58,114 nt of DNA from Prochlorococcus sp. AG-459-D04 (GCA_003212035.1 QCRA01000003.1:1-58114); one strand, 5' to 3'. Shown: positions 9,173 through 17,939, counted from the stretch's first letter. Notes: generated by a model from the letters alone, not told the origin. Numbers and translations: made by a program.

Positions 9173-10588
9173 ATGAGTAAGAAGTATGACGCAGGGGTAA
9201 AGGAGTACAGAGATACCTACTGGACTCCAGAATATGTACCCCTAGACACCGATTTACTAGCCTGTTTCAAATGTACAGGTCAGGAAGGTGTTCCAAGAGA
9301 AGAAGTTGCAGCAGCTGTTGCCGCTGAATCTTCAACAGGTACTTGGTCAACAGTTTGGTCCGAGTTACTTACAGACTTAGAATTTTATAAAGGACGTTGT
9401 TATCGAATCGAAGACGTTCCTGGAGATCCTGAAGCTTTCTATGCTTTTATTGCATATCCTTTAGATCTTTTTGAAGAAGGCTCAATTACAAACGTATTAA
9501 CATCTCTTGTAGGAAACGTTTTTGGATTTAAAGCTCTAAGACATCTACGTCTAGAAGATATTAGATTCCCAATTGCTTTCATTAAAACATGCGGTGGTCC
9601 ACCAAACGGAATCGTAGTTGAAAGAGATCGACTTAACAAATACGGAAGACCTCTACTTGGTTGTACCATTAAACCTAAATTAGGATTATCTGGTAAAAAC
9701 TATGGTCGAGTTGTATATGAATGTCTTAGAGGCGGTCTTGATTTAACAAAGGATGATGAGAATATTAATTCTCAACCATTCCAACGTTGGAGAGAAAGAT
9801 TTGAGTTTGTTGCAGAAGCAGTTAAGCTTGCTCAGCGAGAAACTGGAGAAGTTAAAGGTCACTATCTAAATTGTACTGCTAACACTCCTGAAGAACTCTA
9901 TGAAAGGGCTGAATTTGCAAAAGAGCTAGATATGCCAATCATCATGCATGATTATATAACTGGTGGTTTTACTGCAAATACTGGATTAGCTAATTGGTGT
10001 CGTAAAAATGGCATGCTTCTGCATATTCACAGAGCTATGCATGCTGTTATTGATAGACATCCAAAGCATGGTATTCACTTCAGAGTTCTTGCAAAATGTT
10101 TGAGACTATCTGGAGGAGACCAATTACATACTGGAACAGTGGTTGGAAAACTAGAAGGTGATCGTCAAACAACTCTTGGTTATATTGACAACTTAAGAGA
10201 GTCATTTGTTCCTGAAGATAGATCTAGAGGTAACTTCTTTGATCAAGATTGGGGTTCAATGCCTGGAGTATTTGCAGTCGCATCAGGTGGTATCCATGTT
10301 TGGCATATGCCTGCACTTCTAGCGATCTTTGGGGATGATTCCTGCCTCCAGTTCGGGGGAGGGACACATGGTCATCCATGGGGTTCAGCTGCTGGAGCTG
10401 CTGCTAACAGAGTTGCTTTAGAAGCTTGTGTAAAAGCCCGTAATGCTGGTCGCGAAATCGAAAAAGAGAGTAGAGACATTCTTATGGAAGCTGCTAAGCA
10501 TAGTCCTGAATTAGCTATTGCTCTAGAAACTTGGAAGGAAATTAAGTTCGAGTTTGACACTGTCGACAAGCTTGATGTTCAGGGTTAA
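9173..10588 (+). CDS. rbcL: RuBisCO large subunit, form IA
   Basis: This 471-residue subunit carboxylates or oxygenates RuBP. Seen: the carbamylated-lysine site LTKDDE with K193, followed by the metal-binding D and E; the loop-6 lysine K326 in [16 protein letters not shown] and [10 protein letters not shown] phosphate-binding segments. Linkage to csoS genes, the sequence and the absence of rbcX mark it as the proteobacterial-type form IA of alpha-cyanobacteria rather than the form IB of beta-cyanobacteria. The start is ATG at 9173. It works packaged inside the carboxysome with RbcS, CsoS2 and CsoSCA. A strong hairpin lies between its stop and rbcS. Confidence 0.99.
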   Translation: MSKKYDAGVKEYRDTYWTPEYVPLDTDLLACFKCTGQEGVPREEVAAAVAAESSTGTWSTVWSELLTDLEFYKGRCYRIEDVPGDPEAFYAFIAYPLDLFEEGSITNVLTSLVGNVFGFKALRHLRLEDIRFPIAFIKTCGGPPNGIVVERDRLNKYGRPLLGCTIKPKLGLSGKNYGRVVYECLRGGLDLTKDDENINSQPFQRWRERFEFVAEAVKLAQRETGEVKGHYLNCTANTPEELYERAEFAKELDMPIIMHDYITGGFTANTGLANWCRKNGMLLHIHRAMHAVIDRHPKHGIHFRVLAKCLRLSGGDQLHTGTVVGKLEGDRQTTLGYIDNLRESFVPEDRSRGNFFDQDWGSMPGVFAVASGGIHVWHMPALLAIFGDDSCLQFGGGTHGHPWGSAAGAAANRVALEACVKARNAGREIEKESRDILMEAAKHSPELAIALETWKEIKFEFDTVDKLDVQG

Positions 10589-10602
10589 CTCAAGTTTCAA
10601 AA

Positions 10603-10625
10603 TTGAGGAGATTAATTCTCCTCAA
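10603..10625 (+). other. Perfect hairpin between rbcL and rbcS
   Basis: TTGAGGAG (10603-10610) and CTCCTCAA (10618-10625) form an eight-pair perfect stem with a seven-base loop, 14 bases past the rbcL stop. It lacks a T-run immediately after it, so it is better read as an RNA processing or 3-prime stabilising element of rbcL mRNA than as a full terminator. It also contains a sequestered GGAG. Confidence 0.6.
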
Positions 10626-10677
10626 ACTTATTAAAATCTCGTTTTTACGAGTAATTACATTCACATTTTGATTAATT

Positions 10678-11019
10678 ATGCCTTTCCAGAGCACAGTAAG
10701 CGACTATCAAACAGTTGCAACCCTGGAAACATTCGGTTTCTTACCACCGATGACCCAGGAAGAAATATATGACCAAATTGCATACATAATTGCCCAAGGT
10801 TGGAGTCCAGTTATTGAGCATGTTCATCCAAGTGGTTGTATGCAAACTTATTGGTCTTATTGGAAACTCCCATTCTTTGGGGAAAAAGATCTTAACTTGA
10901 TCGTGAGCGAATTAGAGGCATGCCATAGAGCATACCCTGATCATCATGTAAGAATCATCGGATACGATGCTTACACTCAAAGTCAAGGAACAGCTTTTGT
11001 AGTTTTCCAAGGACGTTAA
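10678..11019 (+). CDS. rbcS: RuBisCO small subunit, form IA
   Basis: RbcS (113 residues) caps the L8 core to form L8S8 RuBisCO. Seen: the N-terminal MPFQSTVSDYQTVATLETFGFLPP segment, QIAYIIAQGWSPVIEH, YWSYWKLPFFGE, and the C-terminal HHVRIIGYDAYTQSQGTAFVVFQ. Length and sequence are typical for alpha-cyanobacteria. The start is ATG at 10678, 89 bases after rbcL; the gap carries the 10603-10625 hairpin. A terminator-like hairpin follows the gene at 11042-11074, before csoS2. Confidence 0.98.
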   Translation: MPFQSTVSDYQTVATLETFGFLPPMTQEEIYDQIAYIIAQGWSPVIEHVHPSGCMQTYWSYWKLPFFGEKDLNLIVSELEACHRAYPDHHVRIIGYDAYTQSQGTAFVVFQGR

Positions 11020-11041
11020 AGCTACTTATCGTAGTTAATAT

Positions 11042-11074
11042 CTTTCTCCGAAAAATTTTTTGGAGAAAGTTTTT
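11042..11074 (+). terminator. Terminator-like hairpin between rbcS and csoS2
   Basis: CTTTCTCC (11042-11049) pairs perfectly with GGAGAAAG (11062-11069). The loop contains A5 and T-rich parts that can extend the stem, and TTTTT follows directly at 11070-11074. This is a textbook intrinsic terminator shape inside the carboxysome operon, 23 bases after the rbcS stop and 36 bases before csoS2. It would let RuBisCO mRNA exceed that of the downstream shell genes, with csoS2 depending on read-through or a promoter of its own. Confidence 0.65.
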
Positions 11075-11110
11075 CAAAAAAGTTTTTAAAGAATTTCAAA
11101 CTTGAAGATT

Positions 11111-13405
11111 ATGTCAAAAAAAACCAGCAGAGAGATTGCACTTGAAAGAAGAAAGGCGATGAGTGATAGCGGTAAAAAAGCTGCTGCTTACTCTTCAACT
11201 ACCAAAGATAGAGTTCGATCTTCTCAAGATATACATATTTCTGGGACTCAGTCTTCTTCTAATAATCTTAATATTTCTAAACCAGCTACAAAACATACTC
11301 CAAAAACTCAGGTAAACATAAATTATTCAACAAATTTATCTAGTAAAGAGTTAGTAATAGAGAGAAGAAAAGCAATGTCTACCCATGGTAAATCAGCTAT
11401 AACTTCATCCGATAGAACCCGAACTGATGTTAAAAAAGAAATTCCTGTAAACATAGTTAAATCAACTATAAATAAAAATCAAGAAAGTCAGGATTCAACT
11501 AATACAGAATCTAAGTCCCTAAAACCTAATGTTAAAAGAAGAATTAATCAGAAGAGAAAGCCTATTACTAATACAAGTAGAGATATTGTTTTAGCGAGAA
11601 GAGAAGCTCAATCTAAACATGGTAAATCAGCAACTAAACAAAATACCAGTGCCGCTTCTTTAGCTAGAAGGGGAGACCCAGATTTAAGTAGTAGAGAAAT
11701 TTCTCAGAGAGTGAGAGAGTTAAGAAGTAAAACTGGTGCTACAGGCAAAAAAGGTAATGGCAAATGTAGACCATGTGGTCCAAATAAAAATGGCGCCAAA
11801 CAAAATATTGCAGATGCAAGCTGGAAAGTTGGTAAAAGTGAAACTGATTCAGGTCAAATAGTTACGGGAACACAAGCTAATAGATCTGTAAAAACTACAG
11901 GTAATGAAGCAAGTACATGCAGAACAGTTACTGGCACCCAATACATGGGAGCAGAAGTTGTTGATCAATTTTGTCAAGATAGACTAAGTTATAAACAACC
12001 ACTTAGATCTACTGTTACTGCAACAACATCAGGAAATAAAGTAACTGGGAATGAAGTTGGTAGATCTGATAGGGTCACAGGCGATGAGCCAGGAACTTGT
12101 AAAAACCTTACAGGTACTGAATATGTATCTTCTAATCAATCACAGAAGTATTGTGGTGATATTCCAAAAAATCCTTCAAAGGTTAAACACAGTACTACAA
12201 CCGATGGATTAAGAGTATCTGGATCACTTCCTGGTAGATCAACCCTAGTTACTGGAGATGAGTCAGGTTCTGGACATCAGTTGACTGGAGATCAATATCT
12301 TGGCTCTGAGCCAAATCCAAAAGGTAAAGCATTTGAAAAAGTAGGTAGTTATAACACTCTTAATGGGAATAATGTAACTGGTACAGGGGTTGGAAGATCA
12401 GACCATATGACAGGCAATGAACATGGGAGTTGTAAGAACGTAACTGGTGATGAGTACATAGGATCTCAACAATACGAGAAGTTTTGTGGTTCAAAACCAA
12501 AACCAGAAGCTAGAAAAGTAGGTTTAAGCCTTTCTTCAAAGTCAAATTTAATAAGCGGCACTATGACAGGAAGATCAGAAATAGTAACTGGAGATGAACC
12601 AGGTTCATGCAAAGTTTTAACAGGAACACCATACGCAGGCTTAGATCAGATTAATGAAAATTGTAATAGTGAGATTTCTGAAGATATGAAATCCCGATCA
12701 ACAGTTAATTCTGGTAACAATTCAAATGCCAGACTTACAGGACAGCAACCAGGAATTGGCGGAGTAATGACAGGTGCAAAGAAAGGTGCTTGTAAAAATC
12801 TAACAGGTACTCCCTATGTTGGTGGAGATCAGCTCTCACAAGCTTGTGATAATCCTCCACATGATAAGGCTTATGCGAATCCGGAAAAGTCAGCAGGTAA
12901 CTCTTGGAAGGAATTCTCTGTTAAATCACCATCAAGAGATAAATATTCTGAAAAAAATACTCAAGGTGTTACGGGCAATGAATATGAAAATGGTTCGAAG
13001 GTGACAGGACCTTTTGACATGGCAGTTGATAAGGTCACTGGCACTGAAAAATTTAGATTTGAACCGAATAAAAATATTACTTATAAACAAAAAATGGAAA
13101 TTGAGGAGGCAGACCGTGCTGCAAAGACACCAGAAAAAAGAGTCGCATCAAGAATTACTGGTGAAGGACAATCAGTGGGAAACGTAACTGGTGACGATTG
13201 GGATCGCGGTGATAAGGTAACAGGCACAGAGGGAGCTTCTTCTAGAAAGAGAAATCCATCAAGAGCAGGATTCATGAGTGCAATGCCACCTATGGAAGTT
13301 AAAAGAAATGACGAAACAGAAAAACCAGATTTCTTGATAACTGGATCAAGTGGTAATACTCGTGAAGGACAACTTGTTACCTTCTCAGGTGGTGCACGAG
13401 GTTAA
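11111..13405 (+). CDS. csoS2: Carboxysome scaffold protein CsoS2
   Basis: CsoS2 is the largely disordered repeat protein that ties RuBisCO to the shell and is needed for alpha-carboxysome assembly. With the ATG at 11111 it has 764 residues; a TTG three codons upstream (11102) is possible but less likely. The N-terminal part (1 to about 240) has four RuBisCO-binding repeats, three of the SREIALERRKAMS type plus LSSREISQRVRELRS. The middle (about 251-600) has six VTG-rich repeats with paired cysteines, except the third (about 369-403), which lacks them. The C-terminal part (about 620-764) has two further VTG blocks and ends in a LITGSSGN...VTFSGGARG shell-anchoring peptide. The frame is continuous. 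It overlaps nothing and csoSCA starts four bases later. Confidence 0.97.
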   Translation: MSKKTSREIALERRKAMSDSGKKAAAYSSTTKDRVRSSQDIHISGTQSSSNNLNISKPATKHTPKTQVNINYSTNLSSKELVIERRKAMSTHGKSAITSSDRTRTDVKKEIPVNIVKSTINKNQESQDSTNTESKSLKPNVKRRINQKRKPITNTSRDIVLARREAQSKHGKSATKQNTSAASLARRGDPDLSSREISQRVRELRSKTGATGKKGNGKCRPCGPNKNGAKQNIADASWKVGKSETDSGQIVTGTQANRSVKTTGNEASTCRTVTGTQYMGAEVVDQFCQDRLSYKQPLRSTVTATTSGNKVTGNEVGRSDRVTGDEPGTCKNLTGTEYVSSNQSQKYCGDIPKNPSKVKHSTTTDGLRVSGSLPGRSTLVTGDESGSGHQLTGDQYLGSEPNPKGKAFEKVGSYNTLNGNNVTGTGVGRSDHMTGNEHGSCKNVTGDEYIGSQQYEKFCGSKPKPEARKVGLSLSSKSNLISGTMTGRSEIVTGDEPGSCKVLTGTPYAGLDQINENCNSEISEDMKSRSTVNSGNNSNARLTGQQPGIGGVMTGAKKGACKNLTGTPYVGGDQLSQACDNPPHDKAYANPEKSAGNSWKEFSVKSPSRDKYSEKNTQGVTGNEYENGSKVTGPFDMAVDKVTGTEKFRFEPNKNITYKQKMEIEEADRAAKTPEKRVASRITGEGQSVGNVTGDDWDRGDKVTGTEGASSRKRNPSRAGFMSAMPPMEVKRNDETEKPDFLITGSSGNTREGQLVTFSGGARG

Positions 13406-13408
13406 TTA

Positions 13409-14938
13409 ATGCCTTTAAGAGGACTGGCAAAAGCCAAGAATTTTACATTGGGGCCTACAGCTCCAATGAAAACTTTTACGGAAAATATTCATATACAAAC
13501 TAAAGAATCAAATAATTCCCTAAATTCTGGAAAATCTCATAAATTAACTAATAATATCCAAAATGAGAATTTATATAGTTATGAAAGCAAAATAAAAAGT
13601 GATTTTGACGAAATTGTTCCAACTCTCAAGGAAATTGCTCGAATTCAACATCACGAAGATTTTGTAAATAAGGCTCAGAAAATATCAAGAAAAAATTTGG
13701 GAATAGATTTACCCCTTCATGTATTAGATAAATCTTGGGTTAAACCTCTTGATATGAGAGCTTTATATGCATGGTGCGCTTTTAAACAACATGAGAAGCT
13801 TAGTGATAATTTTTTTAAAAATGATCCACTTGAAGGTGCTTCAGGAAGTAGAGGTGCGGAAGATTTTGAAAAATTTCTCTTAGATTGTGGAATACATTTA
13901 CTTGATATAACTCCTTGTTCAGATGGAAGATTAGCTCATTCAGTTGCTTATGTAATGAGAATACCTTTTAGTTCAGTAAGAAGAAGATCCCATGCTGGAG
14001 CACTGTTTGATATTGAAAATACCGTTAATCGATGGGTGAAAACTGAACATAAAAGATATAGAGAGAATTTTCCTAATGAAGCTCATAAAGATACCAGGTA
14101 TTTGAAAGTTGTAACTTATCATTTTAGTTCAGTAGATCCTTTGCATCAGGGATGCGCAGCTCATGGGAGTAATGATGAGTTAGCTGCAGCAGAAGGTAGA
14201 AATAAATTATACGCTTTCAAAGAGGCTGTGGAGAACAGCTTTTGCTGCGGAGCTTCTGTGGATTTAATGTTAATTGGACTTGATACAGACACTGATTCAT
14301 TAAAAATACATTTATCAACTAGCGATGGAAGTATTGATTTAGAAAAAACTATTTCTACATTAGAAATTTATAATTCAACAATAAATTTTTCAAAAGAGGA
14401 TGCGGAGAGAGAAATTTGCCAGACAATTTCTAAACAATCTTCAAAAGATAAACTCAGTGGACTGGAAAAATTTACGTATAAATTAATTGTCAATAATATT
14501 TCTCAAATTGATTATGTTAAGAGTTTTCATAATGGTTCTTATGAAGATATTGGACATGCAGAGAGGTTTATTGGAGTAGGTATAGGTTTTAAAGAAGTAC
14601 ATCTCAGAAATTTAACTTATTTTGCTCATTTAGATACAGTCGAAGAAGGGGCTCCAGATTTAGATGTAGGAGTGAAGATTTTTAATGGATTAAATGTTTC
14701 TCAAGATCTACCTATCCCGGTAGTAATAAGATTTGATTACTCTGGCAAAGTACCCGGCGCAAAAGAGAGGGCAATAAATGATTGTGTAAGAGTTAATAAT
14801 GCTATATCAATTAGATATAAAAATTTAGTTGATCAAGGTTTGTTACATACTTGCTCTACTATTAGAGATAGGGACAACATTCATTCCGCCCAAATTATTG
14901 GAATGTCTTTAGATAAAAAAACAGAGGAGGCTCACTGA
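13409..14938 (+). CDS. csoSCA: Carboxysomal carbonic anhydrase CsoSCA (CsoS3)
   Basis: CsoSCA converts bicarbonate to CO2 inside the carboxysome. The 509 residues show a long polar N-terminal region (to about 60) that in the family contacts RuBisCO, then a helical segment and the beta-class-related catalytic domain. Zinc ligands match the Halothiobacillus enzyme by spacing: C170 (in TPCSDGRLAHS), H238 and C249, the last two 11 residues apart. The catalytic dyad D172 and R174 is also present. The C-terminal third (about 390-509) is the degenerate second domain, lacking such ligands. The start is ATG at 13409, just after csoS2, and csoS4A begins two bases after its stop, so translation is probably coupled. 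Confidence 0.96.
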   Translation: MPLRGLAKAKNFTLGPTAPMKTFTENIHIQTKESNNSLNSGKSHKLTNNIQNENLYSYESKIKSDFDEIVPTLKEIARIQHHEDFVNKAQKISRKNLGIDLPLHVLDKSWVKPLDMRALYAWCAFKQHEKLSDNFFKNDPLEGASGSRGAEDFEKFLLDCGIHLLDITPCSDGRLAHSVAYVMRIPFSSVRRRSHAGALFDIENTVNRWVKTEHKRYRENFPNEAHKDTRYLKVVTYHFSSVDPLHQGCAAHGSNDELAAAEGRNKLYAFKEAVENSFCCGASVDLMLIGLDTDTDSLKIHLSTSDGSIDLEKTISTLEIYNSTINFSKEDAEREICQTISKQSSKDKLSGLEKFTYKLIVNNISQIDYVKSFHNGSYEDIGHAERFIGVGIGFKEVHLRNLTYFAHLDTVEEGAPDLDVGVKIFNGLNVSQDLPIPVVIRFDYSGKVPGAKERAINDCVRVNNAISIRYKNLVDQGLLHTCSTIRDRDNIHSAQIIGMSLDKKTEEAH

Positions 14939-14940
14939 TT

Positions 14941-15192
14941 ATGTTAATTTGCAAGGTTGTAAAACCACTTGTTTCAACCAATAGGATTCCTGGCTTTGAA
15001 CATAAACATCTGCAGGTTGTATTAGATGGTTCTTCTAATAAAGTTGCAGTTGATGCTGTTGGCTGTAAGCCAGGAGATTGGGTTATTTGTGTTGGGAGTT
15101 CTGCAGCTAGGGAAGCAGCCGGGAGTAAATCTTATCCAAGTGATTTAACGATTGTTGGAATAATTGATCATTGGGATCCTGACAAGTCATAA
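14941..15192 (+). CDS. csoS4A: Carboxysome vertex protein CsoS4A
   Basis: CsoS4A is an 83-residue member of the EutN/CcmL family, whose pentamers close the twelve vertices of the icosahedral shell. Seen: MLICKVVKPLVSTNRIPGFEHKHL at the start, VAVDAVGCKPGDWVICVGSSAAREAAG in the middle and LTIVGIIDHWD at the end, all typical. ATG at 14941 lies two bases after the csoSCA stop. The paralogue csoS4B follows 18 bases downstream. Confidence 0.96.
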   Translation: MLICKVVKPLVSTNRIPGFEHKHLQVVLDGSSNKVAVDAVGCKPGDWVICVGSSAAREAAGSKSYPSDLTIVGIIDHWDPDKS

Positions 15193-15196
15193 AAAA

Positions 15197-15202
15197 GGAG
15201 GA
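15197..15202 (+). promoter_or_regulatory. Strong Shine-Dalgarno deciding the csoS4B start
   Basis: AGGAGG is one of the few full Shine-Dalgarno sequences in the window. It lies eight bases before the GTG at 15211 and 17 before the ATG at 15220, which favours the GTG as the csoS4B start. Confidence 0.7.
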
Positions 15203-15210
15203 TATGCATT

Positions 15211-15459
15211 GTGGAAATTATGAAGGTATTAGGAAGGATGGTATGCACTCAAAGAGTCGCTGGCTTAGGTCATATGAATTTACGAATTTTAGAAAATAAT
15301 AAAGGAAAGAAATTAGTTGCTGTTGATCCTGTTGGAGCTAGAGAGGGTAACTGGGTTTTTACTGCTAGTGGCTCTGCCGCTAGATTTGCTTGCCCTAATC
15401 CAGAAATTCAAACCGATTTAACAATTGGCGGTATTATTGACTACTGGGAAACTGATTAA
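15211..15459 (+). CDS. csoS4B: Carboxysome vertex protein CsoS4B
   Basis: This 82-residue EutN/CcmL-family protein is the second pentamer-forming vertex protein. Seen: MKVLGRMVCTQRVAGLGHMNLRIL near the start, KLVAVDPVGAREGNWVFTASGSAARFA, and LTIGGIIDYWETD at the end. The GTG start at 15211 is chosen because a full AGGAGG lies eight bases upstream; an ATG three codons later (15220) is less well placed. Shares its fold and about a third of its sequence with CsoS4A, so a duplication is likely. It is the last shell gene of the operon. Confidence 0.95.
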   Translation: MEIMKVLGRMVCTQRVAGLGHMNLRILENNKGKKLVAVDPVGAREGNWVFTASGSAARFACPNPEIQTDLTIGGIIDYWETD

Positions 15460-15531
15460 GCACTTCAAAATAAAATTCATTTAGAAACTTTGTTAAAGGT
15501 ATAGTGTAATTAGTTTTTAATAAGCAATTTA

Positions 15532-15771
15532 ATGTGGAATGAAAGAGAATCACCTTTGAGGATTGAAAAAAGATTTGAATTCGATAAGTACTCAAAAATA
15601 AGTAAATTCATGGGGGAAATTGAGAAATTATGTAAAGAAAAGGATATTTATCCAAATATCAGTTTTGGTAAGAATTTTGTAAGTCTTTCAATATTTTTGG
15701 ATAACAAAGAAATATCAGACAAGGAAAAAGACTTTTCAAAGGTCATTGATAAATTTTACTTAGAAGATTAG
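15532..15771 (+). CDS. RuBisCO assembly factor acRAF (pterin dehydratase-like)
   Basis: This 79-residue protein has the pterin-4a-carbinolamine dehydratase-like fold. In alpha-carboxysome loci this family is the chaperone acRAF, which helps RuBisCO L8 assembly and is not an active dehydratase. Seen: an N-terminal W with ERESPLRIEKRFEFDKYSK, then DIYPNISFGKNFVSLSIF. The paired histidines that mark true dehydratases (HHP-type motif) are replaced by IYPN, which supports the acRAF reading. It follows csoS4B by 72 bases on the same strand and may come from read-through or from a separate promoter (TATAGT near 15500). Confidence 0.8.
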   Translation: MWNERESPLRIEKRFEFDKYSKISKFMGEIEKLCKEKDIYPNISFGKNFVSLSIFLDNKEISDKEKDFSKVIDKFYLED

Positions 15772-15777
15772 TTCTTT

Positions 15778-16005
15778 TTAATAATTATTTGGCTTTGCAA
15801 TATCTCTTTTTATTAAAGCCATTAAATATGTGGGGGCTTTATATCTACCAGGTAGACATCTATTTAAAGTTTCAAGATGACTCCAACACACTGTCTTTTC
15901 TATATCTTTAACTGAGTTACCTTTTAGAATTAATAGTCTAAGAGCTTTGCAAAATAAAGGATAACCTGCTTCTAGTTCATCTATATTAAGCTTGGCTGCT
16001 GACAT
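15778..16005 (-). CDS. Small conserved cyanobacterial protein (DUF3136-like)
   Basis: This 75-residue protein is alpha-helical and slightly basic, with LEAGYPLFCKALRLLI at about 12-27, CWSHLETLNRCLPGRYKAP at about 40-58 and a C-terminal basic helix. I believe it matches DUF3136, a small family known from cyanobacteria with no assigned function, but this is from memory of the pattern. It has two cysteines near each other (C40, C50). The start is ATG at 16003-16005. It converges with acRAF with six bases between stops, so it closes the carboxysome neighbourhood but is on the opposite strand. Whether it is linked to carbon fixation is unknown. Confidence 0.75.
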   Translation of the reverse strand: MSAAKLNIDELEAGYPLFCKALRLLILKGNSVKDIEKTVCWSHLETLNRCLPGRYKAPTYLMALIKRDIAKPNNY

Positions 16006-16090
16006 AGATCAAAGAAGAATTGTCATCTATTAATCTATACAACTATGGTGCACAATTGGTTCATATTTCAAATTTCTCAATAATTAGAAA

Positions 16091-16483
16091 TTAATCTAAA
16101 AATGCAACACAATCTATCTCAATTAAAACTCCTTTTGGTAAAGATGAAACTTCTACGCAGGCCCTTGCTGGAGGATTCTCTATTTTAAAAAAATCACTAT
16201 ATATTTTATTAACAATTTGAAAATTACTTAAGTCGGTTAAGTAAATAGTTGTTTTTATTACATCCTCTATTTTGGCTCCACCAGCTTTAAGAACTGCTGC
16301 GAGATTTTTTAAAACTTGCATAGTTTCCTTCTCTATATCACCTAAACATGTTATTTCATTTAACTCTGGATCTATAGCAATTTGACCAGAGCAATAGATA
16401 AAATTTCCAGCTTTTATTGCTTGATTATAAGGTCCGACTGGATCTGGAGCATTAGATGTTTTAATTACTATTTTGGGGGACAT
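16091..16483 (-). CDS. RidA-family enamine/imine deaminase
   Basis: RidA/YjgF proteins hydrolyse reactive 2-aminoacrylate and related enamines made by PLP enzymes, protecting those enzymes. The 130 residues form trimers in the family. Seen: SNAPDPVGPYNQAIKAGNFIYCSGQI at the N-terminus, the arginine in the ENPPARACVEVSSLPKG segment at about 100-115, which binds the carboxylate, and the closing EIDCVAFLD. The glutamate of IEIDCVA is also in place. The start is ATG. It is 24 bases downstream of the gloB gene on the same strand and may be cotranscribed with it. Confidence 0.93.
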   Translation of the reverse strand: MSPKIVIKTSNAPDPVGPYNQAIKAGNFIYCSGQIAIDPELNEITCLGDIEKETMQVLKNLAAVLKAGGAKIEDVIKTTIYLTDLSNFQIVNKIYSDFFKIENPPARACVEVSSLPKGVLIEIDCVAFLD

Positions 16484-16507
16484 TTGTTTATGAAGATACC
16501 TATCTAT

Positions 16508-17248
16508 TTAAACCCATAAATCTTTATTTGCTCTTAAAAAAGTAAATTCTTCTAAATTTTTTGCTCTTAAGAAAAGGTTTATTTTTATCTCTTCATCAAG
16601 TAAAAAGGGTATTGTCAATTCATTAAGAGAAAGTTTTTTTTCAACTTCCGAAAGTTTATTTTTTATATCTTGATCTTTGGGCTTGAGATTCAATGCCCAT
16701 AACATATTTGCCTTAGTATATTCATGAGCACAATATATGAGAGTATTTTTTGGTAAAGATTTGATTCTCTCTAGTGAAGAATACATTTGTTGATAAGTTC
16801 CTTCAAAAATTCTTCCACAGCCTCCAGAAAATAATGTATCACCAATAAAAAGAACAGGATTTTCCCCATTCAAAAAGAAAGCAATATGTGAGCTTGTATG
16901 ACCTAATACTTCAATTATTTTTACTTCTTCACCTAAAATATTCAAGGTTTCTCCATCTTCTACAGATACATTTTGAAAAGGTATTCGCTTCTTTTCTTTG
17001 GAGGAAGCAATTACCTTTACATTTGGCCATCTTTCAATAAGGGAGTTCGTCCCTCCAATATGGTCTGAATGATGATGAGTTTGCAAAATAGCTTTTAAGT
17101 GGAGATTGTTTTCATCTATATATCTAATAACTGGTTCGTGAACAGACGGATCTACAACTACAACGGATTTATCTTTAACCCACAACCATATGATGTTATC
17201 ACTTAAAACTCTAAGTGCGATTATATTACGAACTTTATTTAATGCCAT
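16508..17248 (-). CDS. gloB: Hydroxyacylglutathione hydrolase (glyoxalase II)
   Basis: GloB splits S-lactoylglutathione to lactate and glutathione, the second step of methylglyoxal removal. It is a metallo-beta-lactamase-fold enzyme with a binuclear centre. With the ATG at 17246-17248 it has 246 residues; a longer frame runs to 17419 but would overlap hisG and add a non-homologous 57-residue tail. Seen: THHHSDH at 57-63, the GHTSSHIAF segment, the [11 protein letters not shown] loop and [11 protein letters not shown]. The C-terminal helical domain is shorter than in human GLO2. It is divergent from hisG (40 bases apart). Confidence 0.92.
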   Translation of the reverse strand: MALNKVRNIIALRVLSDNIIWLWVKDKSVVVVDPSVHEPVIRYIDENNLHLKAILQTHHHSDHIGGTNSLIERWPNVKVIASSKEKKRIPFQNVSVEDGETLNILGEEVKIIEVLGHTSSHIAFFLNGENPVLFIGDTLFSGGCGRIFEGTYQQMYSSLERIKSLPKNTLIYCAHEYTKANMLWALNLKPKDQDIKNKLSEVEKKLSLNELTIPFLLDEEIKINLFLRAKNLEEFTFLRANKDLWV

Positions 17249-17288
17249 TGTTAACTTAGAATGAAGGATCCTTGGAAGAGATTGATCT

Positions 17289-17939
17289 ATGTTTACTATA
17301 GCTTTACCAAAAGGAGCTCTGTTAAAAGAATCAATTTCAACTTTTAAAAGAGCTGGGTTAGATTTCTCTGACGCGTTGGACGAAGATAATAGATCATTAA
17401 CCTTTGAGTCAAATTGCAAACGAGCTAAAGCATTATTAGTAAGAAATGGAGATGTTCCTGTTTATGTAAGTTATGGCCAGGCTGATTTGGGTATTGTTGG
17501 GTATGACGTTTTACGAGAATCTGAATTAAAAGTCGCAAAGTTATTAGATTTAGGATTTGGTGGTTGTAATATGTCGTTGGCGGTTAAGAAAAATAGCAAT
17601 TATTTAAAACCAACTGATCTTCCAGCGAATTGTAAAGTAGCAAGTAAATTTATAAAAACAGCAAGATCTTATTTTGAAGAATTAAATATTCCTGTAGAAA
17701 TAGTTCATCTGACAGGTTCAGTTGAGTTAGGTCCTATTACAGGTATGGCAGAGGCAATAGTTGATTTGGTGGCAACTGGAAAGACCCTTAAAGAGAATGG
17801 TTTAATTAAAATAGATGATCTTTTCTATTCGACTGCAAGACTAATTGGAAATCCATTATCTATGCGGTTAGATGATAATTTTCTCAGAGATACTATTTTA
17901 TCAATAGAATCGAATAATTCATTAAAGAAGATTAGCTAA
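17289..17939 (+). CDS. hisG: ATP phosphoribosyltransferase, short form HisG
   Basis: HisG condenses ATP and PRPP in the first step of histidine synthesis. At 216 residues it is the short form, which lacks the C-terminal regulatory domain and in the family needs the HisZ partner, not seen in this window. Seen: [16 protein letters not shown] at the start, GYDVLRES, and the PRPP-binding [26 protein letters not shown] stretch at about 140-165. The start is ATG at 17289. The ABC transporter gene begins at the very next base after its stop, so the two are cotranscribed. hisIE, elsewhere in the window (32558), serves later steps. Confidence 0.95.
   Translation: MFTIALPKGALLKESISTFKRAGLDFSDALDEDNRSLTFESNCKRAKALLVRNGDVPVYVSYGQADLGIVGYDVLRESELKVAKLLDLGFGGCNMSLAVKKNSNYLKPTDLPANCKVASKFIKTARSYFEELNIPVEIVHLTGSVELGPITGMAEAIVDLVATGKTLKENGLIKIDDLFYSTARLIGNPLSMRLDDNFLRDTILSIESNNSLKKIS

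Noticed and set aside
11111-13405. Programmed -1 frameshift giving a short CsoS2 form, as in Halothiobacillus
   Set aside because: The frame is continuous to the C-terminal peptide and I saw no convincing slippery sequence with a downstream structure in the middle region, so only the long form is supported.
16508-17419. Longer form of gloB (303 residues)
   Set aside because: The first 57 residues overlap hisG antisense and do not resemble glyoxalase II. The internal ATG at 17248 gives a normal length.
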